Below, one piece after another: positions 1 through 5,525 of a DNA stretch of 9,026 nucleotides. The DNA lies in NCBI GenBank assembly GCA_038253885.1, contig JBBSGP010000082.1:1-9026 (forward strand). The letters are read 5' to 3'. The DNA is from JALZAQ01 sp038253885 (GTDB lineage: Bacteria; Gemmatimonadota; Gemmatimonadetes; Gemmatimonadales; Gemmatimonadaceae). The notes beneath the pieces were generated by a model, which was given only the letters and a program-made list of their open reading frames with translations, searched no databases and was not told the DNA's origin. Position numbers and translations under genes: made by a program. The first letter of the stretch is position 1, and each line of letters opens with the position of its first letter.

Positions 1-87
1 CGCCGCGTGAAGCAGTATCGCCACCTCCCCTTGCTCAAGCAGGCATTGCAGCCCACACTCTCAACCACGAAGCCCGCTGCGGCGTAA
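1..87 (+). CDS. Possible C-terminal tail of an unidentified protein (5' end outside window)
   Basis: Frame 1 is open from the first base to a TAA at 85-87 and encodes 28 residues beginning RRVKQYRHLPLLKQAL and ending KPAAA. About 23 of the 28 codons end in G or C, which fits the coding bias seen elsewhere here. The stretch is basic and leucine-rich like a C-terminal helix and then becomes low-complexity, as protein ends often do. I do not recognise the family. Given the position inside a putative mobile element it could be a transposase, replication or other element protein, but that is a guess. An open frame this short can also occur by chance in GC-rich DNA. Confidence 0.33.
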   Translation, partial: RRVKQYRHLPLLKQALQPTLSTTKPAAA

Positions 88-93
88 GCCGCA
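78..93. repeat. Short perfect stem-loop across the stop codon of the left-edge frame
   Basis: TGCGGC (78-83) and GCCGCA (88-93) form a perfect 6-bp stem closed by a GTAA loop, a GNRA-type tetraloop if transcribed. It overlaps the TAA at 85-87. There is no T-run after it, so it is not a canonical intrinsic terminator. It could mark the 3' end of the transcript of the left-edge gene or be incidental. Confidence 0.35.
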
Positions 94-664
94 CCACACG
101 CGGCATCGCCTGAATGTCAACTACGCGAGGGACACTCCCCTACGTCCGCCGAGCCGATGAGTTGGTGGGCGCGCTGGTCGCGACCGGCCCCTAGCGCTCG
201 GGTTGCTCTGCTCCCTGATTGGTGAGACACTTCGCCGGACTTCCTTCCCACCTCGGTTCCAAATCAGTCTCACGCACTTGATCGCGGCGTGAGGTATCTC
301 CGTATTCTTATCTGTGCAAGCAAGAGGAGCGATATCGGCGCCCGCGCGGTGCGCGCGGGCACCAGATATCTGCTCCTGACTTCCCCCATTCGCGCCCTGG
401 CGGGCACTCAAGGGGACTTCAGAACGCTAGAGCGACCGGCGAAGTACAGGAAGATGAGAGCGACGTCCCACGCACTCCTTACCCGATCACTCCGCTGGCC
501 CGATGTCCGCCTACCGCACCGCCGCCAAGCGCGGCGATCTTCCGCGCAAGCCAGGGCGCGGGTTGGATGCGCCCTCCGATCGATCGCACGATCGCTTGCG
601 TGACGACCGCTCAACCGTCCAACTTTCAACGACCAGGGCATCGATCGCGCGTGCCATCGCTACC
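88..664. other. Gene-poor, structured stretch upstream of the integrase
   Basis: No convincing gene is visible over about 580 bp on either strand. The open frames here are short, overlap one another in several phases, are arginine/serine-rich in the way translated noncoding GC-rich DNA is, and lack ribosome-binding sites. The stretch holds a perfect 10-bp palindrome GGTCGCGACC (176-185), a very strong imperfect hairpin (322-382) and a cluster of CGATCG hexamers (577-647). I found no strong sigma70 promoter. The best is TTGATC (278-283) with a weak TATTCT (303-308) at a long 19-bp spacing. In integrating elements this position, beside int, commonly holds attachment-arm or regulatory DNA. Confidence 0.5.
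322..382. repeat. Long imperfect inverted repeat (26-bp stem, 3-nt loop)
   Basis: Bases 322-348 pair with 352-382 around a GTG loop (349-351). The paired blocks are AAG/CTT, AGGAGC/GCTCCT, GATATC/GATATC, GG/CC and GCCCGCGCG/CGCGCGGGC. They are interrupted by a GA bulge (378-379), a T bulge (371), an A bulge (364) and one C-A mismatch (339/361). That gives 26 base pairs in 61 nt, far above chance. No T-run follows on either strand, so it is not an ordinary terminator. Candidate roles are a structured RNA, a recombinase or accessory-protein site, or a remnant of a palindromic repeat family. The function is unknown. Confidence 0.8.
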
Positions 665-682
665 GAAGTCAGTCATGACTTC
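665..682. promoter_or_regulatory. Perfect 7-bp inverted repeat just upstream of the integrase RBS
   Basis: GAAGTCA (665-671) and TGACTTC (676-682) are exact inverted copies separated by GTCA. The right arm ends 2 bp before the GAAGGAG ribosome-binding site (685-691) of the integrase. The position suits an operator for a dimeric repressor or an mRNA hairpin limiting ribosome access. Neither role is shown by the sequence alone. Confidence 0.4.
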
Positions 683-697
683 ATGAAGGAGTAGCGA

Positions 698-1927
698 ATG
701 GCAAAATCAACAGGATCGCACGCCTCGACCTGGAGCTACAAAGCGGGCGAACGCGGGAGGAATCGCGTTCGACTATCGGTAGACCCGAAGCGCGGTGGAC
801 GATTGTTCGTCGAATTTCGGGAGCGTGACGGACGGAAGGTGCGTCAGTATCTGAGCCACACCAACCGCGAGCGCGCTAAGCAGGACGCCGATGCGATGGC
901 AGCGGCCTTCGGCCAAGAACCAACGATAGAACGTAACGATCCGCTCACGCTTCAGGCGCTGTTTGACATCTATGTACGTGAGGTCACTCCGACCAAAGCG
1001 GAGGGCACCCGGTATCACGACCGATCGGCCATGCAGCTTTTCCTACGGTGCTTCGGCACGGATCGGAATCCGTTGACCATCGGGCTGCGGGAATGGCAAC
1101 GCTTCATTCTCCAACGTCGAAGCGGGAACCTCGCACCGAAAGGCCCTCAAGGCACGCCGCGCAAGACGAAAATCGGGGATCGACAGATCGCGTATGATCT
1201 CAAGTTGCTCCTCTCCATCTTCAACTGGGCAACGCTCGCCGGCGACGGCAAAGGCGGTGCGTTGCTCGAGCGTAATCCCTGCAAAGGGTTTCCGCTACCG
1301 ACGGAAACTCGGCCGCGCCGACCACGAATGCCCGACGATCGGTATCAGCGCATGTTGGCTGTCGCGGATGCAGTGCACGCCGACTTCCGGCTCGCATTAG
1401 TTCTCGCCCACGAAACAGGACATCGGGTGTCGAGCATTCGACAGCTTAGATGGTCCGACATACTTTGGGACCGAAAGCTGGTCTGCTGGCGCGGCGAGAC
1501 GGACAAAGAAGGGAACCACCATCTGACGCCGCTCAGCGAAGCGGCCAGCCGGTGTCTCACTGAGAACCGTCGCCGCACGACGGCAATCGGTAACGCCTTC
1601 GTTTTCCAGAACGATCGCGGCGACGACGTTCGCGAGCGGTGCCGCTTCCGCTCGTGGTGGCTCCGCTCCGAAAAGCTCGCCAACCTCGATCATGACGACC
1701 ACTGGGGTTGGCACTCACTCCGGCGGAAGTTTGCGACGGAGCTCAAGGACATTCCGCTCAAGGATTTGTGCGATCTTGGCGGATGGAGATCCCCGCAAAC
1801 TATCCTCACCTGCTATCAAGAGTCCGACGAGGAGACGATGCGGCGGGCGCTGCTCAATCGGCGTCCGATCGGCGCTCCGGAGCGACGAATGGAGAGCAGA
1901 AATGGAGAGCAGATCGCCCAATCCTGA
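698..1927 (+). CDS. Tyrosine recombinase / site-specific integrase
   Basis: A 409-residue phage-type integrase that catalyses DNA strand exchange between an element attachment site and the chromosome. The catalytic set appears complete in the C-terminal half: Arg243 in TGHRVSSIRQLRW, a probable Lys270 in the beta-hairpin (TDKEGNHHLTPL), His339 and Arg342 in WHSLRRKF, Trp363 in LGGWRS at the usual His/Trp position, and nucleophile Tyr373 in TCYQ. Residues about 20-75 resemble an N-terminal arm-binding region and about 83-180 a core-binding SAM-like helical domain. The ATG at 698 has a strong GAAGGAG 6 bp upstream. The gene reads toward the tRNA-Ile 3' end and stops 57 bp short of it, which points to the tRNA as the integration site. 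Codon use is less G/C-biased than in the right-hand genes, consistent with acquisition. It looks intact. The exact subfamily is not recognisable. Confidence 0.96.
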   Translation: MAKSTGSHASTWSYKAGERGRNRVRLSVDPKRGGRLFVEFRERDGRKVRQYLSHTNRERAKQDADAMAAAFGQEPTIERNDPLTLQALFDIYVREVTPTKAEGTRYHDRSAMQLFLRCFGTDRNPLTIGLREWQRFILQRRSGNLAPKGPQGTPRKTKIGDRQIAYDLKLLLSIFNWATLAGDGKGGALLERNPCKGFPLPTETRPRRPRMPDDRYQRMLAVADAVHADFRLALVLAHETGHRVSSIRQLRWSDILWDRKLVCWRGETDKEGNHHLTPLSEAASRCLTENRRRTTAIGNAFVFQNDRGDDVRERCRFRSWWLRSEKLANLDHDDHWGWHSLRRKFATELKDIPLKDLCDLGGWRSPQTILTCYQESDEETMRRALLNRRPIGAPERRMESRNGEQIAQS

Positions 1928-1935
1928 ATACGACT

Positions 1936-1971
1936 CGCGCCATGATGCACTCGAAGTGCAAACATGGCGCG
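1936..1971. repeat. Nested inverted repeat between integrase and tRNA-Ile
   Basis: CGCGCCATG (1936-1944) pairs with CATGGCGCG (1963-1971), and inside it TGCACT (1946-1951) pairs with AGTGCA (1955-1960) around a CGA loop. That is 15 bp of stem with a 1-by-2 internal loop. It starts 8 bp after the integrase stop codon and ends 13 bp before the tRNA. No T-run follows it in either direction. It could separate the converging int and tRNA transcripts, or be a binding site for the recombinase or its directionality factor in the attachment region. Confidence 0.75.
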
Positions 1972-1984
1972 GAGTTGTGAAAAA

Positions 1985-2058
<74 letters not shown>

Positions 2059-2071
2059 CACGGAGCACTGA

Positions 2072-2101
2072 ACTTTAACCCGTCCCTCGGGCCAGGGTCA
2101 A
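2072..2101 (-). promoter_or_regulatory. Promoter of tRNA-Ile
   Basis: Read on the minus strand, TTGACC (2101-2096) is a near-consensus -35 box. It is followed at 17-18 bp by TTAAAG/TAAAGT (2078-2072), an acceptable -10 box. The predicted start lies a few bases upstream of the mature tRNA 5' end at 2058, the normal geometry for a single tRNA gene. The box-to-gene spacing makes this the best-supported promoter in the window. Confidence 0.65.
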
Positions 2102-2195
2102 TCTTGCATGAGCGCTGCTCGTGCGTGACTGCCCCCCACTATCATACGTCACTTCAATATCCGCGCGCCCGAAACTCTCTGCACCTGGCCTCGAC

Positions 2196-2834
2196 GTGAA
2201 GCTTCCCTCCCGCGCGCTCACTGCCGCTACCCTGTACCTGCTAACCAACGCCGTCGCGTGCCGCTCTGACAGCCCGCTGGTCAGCCGGCCACCGCGCGTC
2301 GCCTCCGTACGAGTGAGCCCCGCTGTCGACACGCTCCTTCCCGGCGGCGGCAAGCTCTTTCGCGTGTCTCTCTCCGACTCCGCTGGCACCCCGATCGAAG
2401 TCGACAGCCTCGGCGTCCCCGCACAAGGCTACGCCGTGGTCTGGTCGAGCTCGAACACGCAGGTGGCCACGGTGAGCGCCTCGGGCTTCGTTGCCGCCCT
2501 CGCCGTCGGCTCGGCGATCATCACCGCGGAGAGCGGCGGGACTCGGGGCTCGGCCCGCGTCGAGGTGCGCGCGCCAGCGGTCTGCGCGGTCATGGTGAGA
2601 CCCGGCACCGCCGAGATCCCGGTGAGTGGCACGGCACAGTTCACCGTCGAGGTCATCGACGCGTTCGGACAACGCCTCTCCGGACGACAGGTCGACTGGA
2701 CAACCGCCGATCCGGCCGTCGCCACCATCTCTGGCACGGGTCTCGTCACCGGCCGCTCACCGGGTGACACAGAGGTGATCGCAACGTCCGGCGGCAAGAG
2801 CGATACGGTCCGGGTCCGTGTGCTCGCGCCCTGA
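2196..2834 (+). CDS. Lipoprotein with two bacterial Ig-like (BIG2) domains
   Basis: I chose the GTG at 2196, giving 212 residues, because a lipoprotein signal peptide follows at once: basic KLPSR, a hydrophobic stretch, then NAVAC with lipidated Cys22. The frame is open to a GTG at 2121, but that start would bury the signal. After the cysteine come two BIG2-type Ig folds, about residues 36-126 and 131-210. Each carries the family signature: WSSSNTQVATVS...GFVAALAVGSAIITA and WTTADPAVATIS...GLVTGRSPGDTEVIA. There is no catalytic domain. BIG2 modules act in adhesion, surface display or as spacers. The protein probably sits in the outer membrane or periplasm with an unknown partner. A possible -10 box TATCAT (2140-2145) lacks a clear -35, and no clear ribosome-binding site is seen. 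The domain call is firm; the role is not. Confidence 0.85.
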   Translation: MKLPSRALTAATLYLLTNAVACRSDSPLVSRPPRVASVRVSPAVDTLLPGGGKLFRVSLSDSAGTPIEVDSLGVPAQGYAVVWSSSNTQVATVSASGFVAALAVGSAIITAESGGTRGSARVEVRAPAVCAVMVRPGTAEIPVSGTAQFTVEVIDAFGQRLSGRQVDWTTADPAVATISGTGLVTGRSPGDTEVIATSGGKSDTVRVRVLAP

Positions 2835-2950
2835 GGTCGACCAGCGCTCCCTGGTGGCGGTGATTCGGCAGGCGCTCGTATCTTAACCGGCCGCAGGTCC
2901 ACCCGACTCGACATGTCATCCGAGCCAGCCGCCGTCTTCCGGAGCGTTCA

Positions 2951-4345
2951 TTGAGCGTGCCCCCCCCTCGCTACGATCTCGTCGTCATCGGAAGCGGTCC
3001 GGCTGGACAGAGAGGAGCGGTGGCAGCGGCGAAGGTGCACAAGCGCGCCCTGGTCATCGACAAGCCAACGATGCTGGGCGGCGTCTGCGTGCAGACCGGC
3101 ACGATCCCGAGCAAGACGCTGCGGGAGGCCATCCTCCACCTGTCCGGTTTCCGCCAGCGCATCTTTTACGGCCGCGACTACGCCGTGAAGGAGAACATCT
3201 CGGCCCAGGATCTGGCTTTCCGCGTTCACGCGGTTGTGGCGAAGGAGACGGAGGTCATCCGGGCCCAGCTCAAGCGCAACGGAGTCGACGTGCTCTCCGG
3301 CACGGCGCGGTTCGTCGATGCCAACACCGTCGAAGTCGACACCGGAGACGGTGGCAGCGTTCGTGCGACGGGGGACCACATCCTCATCGCCTGTGGGAGC
3401 CGAGCCGCCGACAATCCCCGGATCCCCACCGATGGCCAACGGATTTTCGACGCCGATCAGATCGTCGGCCTGAAGGAGATCCCGCGGGAGCTCATCGTCG
3501 CCGGCGCCGGCGTGATCGGTCTCGAGTACGCCTCCATGTTCGCCGCGCTCGGGACCAAGGTCACCATCATTGACCAGCGCCCGTCCGTCCTGGAGTTCAT
3601 CGACCGTGAGCTCGTGGACGCGCTCTTCTATCATCTCCGCCGGCAGGGCGCCACGATGCGTCTGGGCGAGACTGTCGCTTCCGTAGCCATAGATGACCAG
3701 GATCGAGTGGTCGCGCTGCTGGAGAGCGGAAAGAAGGTGCACGGCCAGGCTCTCCTGTACGCCGTCGGCCGACAGGCCAACTGCGATCTGCTCCACCTGT
3801 CCGACGCCGGGCTCGAGGCGGACGCGCGCGGCCGGCTGGTGGTGAACGACGTCTTCCAGACAGCTGTGCCCCACATCTACGCCGCCGGCGACGTGATCGG
3901 CTTTCCCGCGCTCGCGTCGTCGTCCGCCGAGCAGGGACGCCTCGCCAGCTGCCACATGTTCGGTCTCAACTGCAATAGTCTTCCCGAGCTCCTTCCGTAC
4001 GGGATCTACACGATCCCCGAGATCTCCACCGTGGGGAAGAACGAGCAGCAGCTCACCGACGCGAAGGTGCCCTACGAGGTCGGGACGGCGAAGTACGAGG
4101 AGCTGGCGAAGGGTCAGATCGTCGGCGATGAGACCGGGCTCCTCAAGCTCCTCTTCGATCCGACGACGCTCAAGCTCCTCGGCGTGCATGTGATCGGCGA
4201 AGGTGCAGCCGAGATCGTCCACATCGGCCAGGCCGTGCTGACCCTTGGCGGCACGATCGAGTACTTCCGCGATACGGTCTTCAACTATCCGACTTTCGCC
4301 GAGGCGTACAAGGTCGCTGCGCTGGCGGGCCTGAACCGGCTCTGA
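2951..4345 (+). CDS. sthA: Soluble pyridine nucleotide transhydrogenase (Si-specific, NAD(P)+)
   Basis: A 464-residue cytosolic FAD enzyme that transfers hydride between NADPH and NAD+, helping balance the two pools. The FAD motif is GSGPAG (14-19), the NAD(P)-binding motif GAGVIG (185-190), the second FAD motif HIYAAGDVIG (308-317), and the dimerisation segment ends in FNYPTFAEAY (444-453). At the redox site GGVCVQTGTIPSK has only Cys46, with Thr51 where disulfide reductases have the second Cys. The C-terminal HxHPT of lipoamide dehydrogenase is NYPT. Both features mark SthA and argue against Lpd or glutathione reductase. Length and sequence are close to the E. coli (466 aa) and mycobacterial enzymes as I remember them. 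The start is TTG at 2951, 6 bp after GGAG; GTG at 2957 is the alternative. nagA follows after 16 bp, so the two are probably cotranscribed. Confidence 0.93.
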   Translation: MSVPPPRYDLVVIGSGPAGQRGAVAAAKVHKRALVIDKPTMLGGVCVQTGTIPSKTLREAILHLSGFRQRIFYGRDYAVKENISAQDLAFRVHAVVAKETEVIRAQLKRNGVDVLSGTARFVDANTVEVDTGDGGSVRATGDHILIACGSRAADNPRIPTDGQRIFDADQIVGLKEIPRELIVAGAGVIGLEYASMFAALGTKVTIIDQRPSVLEFIDRELVDALFYHLRRQGATMRLGETVASVAIDDQDRVVALLESGKKVHGQALLYAVGRQANCDLLHLSDAGLEADARGRLVVNDVFQTAVPHIYAAGDVIGFPALASSSAEQGRLASCHMFGLNCNSLPELLPYGIYTIPEISTVGKNEQQLTDAKVPYEVGTAKYEELAKGQIVGDETGLLKLLFDPTTLKLLGVHVIGEGAAEIVHIGQAVLTLGGTIEYFRDTVFNYPTFAEAYKVAALAGLNRL

Positions 4346-4361
4346 GTCCGGGAGCAGTGGC

Positions 4362-5525
4362 GTGAGCCCCTCGCTGCTTCTCCGGCGCTGCCGAGCCTAC
4401 GATGCGATCGACGGCTCGTCCCCTCGGCTCATCGCCGTCCTCCTCCGGGATGGACGCATCGATCGCGTGATGCCCGAGCCGGCCGAGTCCAGCTCCGAGG
4501 AGAGCCTCGATGCCGACGGCCGGTTACTCGCGCCCGGACTCATCGACATCCACATCCACGGTGCGGGCGGCGCCGACACGCTCGAGGGCACTCGGGACGC
4601 ATTGGCCACGATGTCGCAGACGCTGGCCCGGCTCGGCACCACCGGGTTCCTGGCGACGACCGTCTGCGATCCCGCGCGGGCCGACTCACACCTTGCTGTC
4701 GCCGCGAAGACGGTGGGCACGGATCTCGGCGGCGCGCGACTGCTCGGGCTCCACCTCGAAGGACCGTTCGTCAATCCGATTCGCCGCGGAGGACTGCCGC
4801 CCTGGAGCATCCAGCCCCCATCCACTCGTGCTCTCGACTCGCTGCTGGCACTCACCCGTGGAACACTCCGTGTCATGACGATCGCGCCGGAGCTGGAGGG
4901 AAGCCTCCCGATCATCGATCGGCTGGTCGCTGACGGGATCGTGGCCGCGCTCGGTCATTCCGACGCCGATCATGACCAGGCCGCCGCCGGCTTCGACGCG
5001 GGGATCACCCACGTCACCCATCTCTGGAACGCGATGCGCGCGCTGCACCACCGCGATCCCGGGCCGGTGACGGCGCTCCTCGCCCACGAAGGCGTGACCG
5101 CGGAACTGATCGCCGATGGGGTCCACCTGCACCCGACCGTCGTCGAGCTGACGGTCAAGGCGTTGGGCGCGGCGCGCTGCATCTGCGTCACCGATGGGAT
5201 GCGTAGCGTCGGGATGCCGGACGGCCCGTACGTCTTCTCGGGTCGCGACGGCGAGACGCGCCACGGCACGGCCCGCTACCTCGACGGCACCCTCATCGGA
5301 ACCTCGGTCGGGTTGTGGGCGATCGCGCGACGCTTCATGCGCTATTCCCGCTGCACGCTGGCGGAAGCGATCGACAGCGTCGCGCACGGACCGGCGCGAC
5401 TGCTAGGCATGGAGAATCGGCTCGGGCGGATCGCGCCGGGTTACGACGCCGATCTTGTCCTCCTCGACGCGGATCTCGAGATCTACGCGACCATCGTCGG
5501 CGGCAAGGTCATCTACCGCCGGTGA
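4362..5525 (+). CDS. nagA: N-acetylglucosamine-6-phosphate deacetylase
   Basis: A 387-residue amidohydrolase that removes acetate from GlcNAc-6-P to give glucosamine-6-P, linking amino-sugar or cell-wall recycling to glycolysis or UDP-GlcNAc synthesis. Visible motifs in order: PGLIDIHIHG with His64/His66, HLEGPF with metal ligand Glu133, GHSDA with His199, THLWNAM with His220, the HRDPG arginine (Arg231) corresponding to the phosphate-binding Arg of the partner subunit, ADGVH with His255, and catalytic Asp278 in VTDGM. The length is normal for the family. The GTG start has GGGAG 7 bp upstream. Oddity: the position matching E. coli His143 (KGTH) is Leu145 in RRGGLPPW. No nagB or PTS gene is adjacent. 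The 3' end overlaps the convergent permease gene by 13 bp. A relative acting on another N-acetylated sugar phosphate cannot be excluded. Confidence 0.9.
   Translation: MSPSLLLRRCRAYDAIDGSSPRLIAVLLRDGRIDRVMPEPAESSSEESLDADGRLLAPGLIDIHIHGAGGADTLEGTRDALATMSQTLARLGTTGFLATTVCDPARADSHLAVAAKTVGTDLGGARLLGLHLEGPFVNPIRRGGLPPWSIQPPSTRALDSLLALTRGTLRVMTIAPELEGSLPIIDRLVADGIVAALGHSDADHDQAAAGFDAGITHVTHLWNAMRALHHRDPGPVTALLAHEGVTAELIADGVHLHPTVVELTVKALGAARCICVTDGMRSVGMPDGPYVFSGRDGETRHGTARYLDGTLIGTSVGLWAIARRFMRYSRCTLAEAIDSVAHGPARLLGMENRLGRIAPGYDADLVLLDADLEIYATIVGGKVIYRR

Larger units (their letters stand above)
1..1984. mobile_element. End of a tRNA-Ile-associated integrative element (partial)
   Basis: A full-length tyrosine integrase lies 57 bp from the 3' end of a tRNA gene, the usual arrangement for genomic islands, integrative conjugative elements and temperate phages. 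The interval looks less G/C-biased than the genes right of the tRNA: the integrase uses many A/T-ending codons, while sthA, nagA and the permease rarely do. It also contains strong inverted repeats. No structural phage, conjugation or cargo gene is visible, so the element class is unknown. The left boundary is outside the window. I saw no second copy of the tRNA 3' end within positions 1-690, consistent with the other att site lying further left. Confidence 0.55.

Noticed and set aside
322..382. Integron attC site
   Set aside because: The hairpin is bulged like attC, but the required GTT...AAC outer boxes are missing and the nearby recombinase shows no recognisable IntI-type insertion.
1..690. 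Second copy of the tRNA 3' end (att repeat), CRISPR-like repeats or insertion sequence ends
   Set aside because: Reading both strands, I found no stretch matching the tRNA 3' half, no regularly spaced repeats and no terminal inverted repeat pair.
2121..2195. N-terminal extension of the BIG2 lipoprotein to GTG 2121
   Set aside because: It would put 25 non-hydrophobic residues ahead of an otherwise complete lipoprotein signal peptide.
2840..2856. Weak hairpin after the BIG2 gene as a terminator
   Set aside because: It has only a 5-bp stem (ACCAG/CTGGT) with no T-run; not convincing.
2948..4222. Long minus-strand open frame (424 codons) opposite sthA
   Set aside because: It is the antisense shadow of a clearly conserved flavoenzyme. 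Its length follows from strong G/C third-position bias, and its sequence shows no recognisable domain.
2951..4345. Dihydrolipoamide dehydrogenase, mercuric reductase or glutathione reductase
   Set aside because: The second redox cysteine is Thr51 and the C-terminal HxHPT motif is replaced by NYPT, as in SthA.
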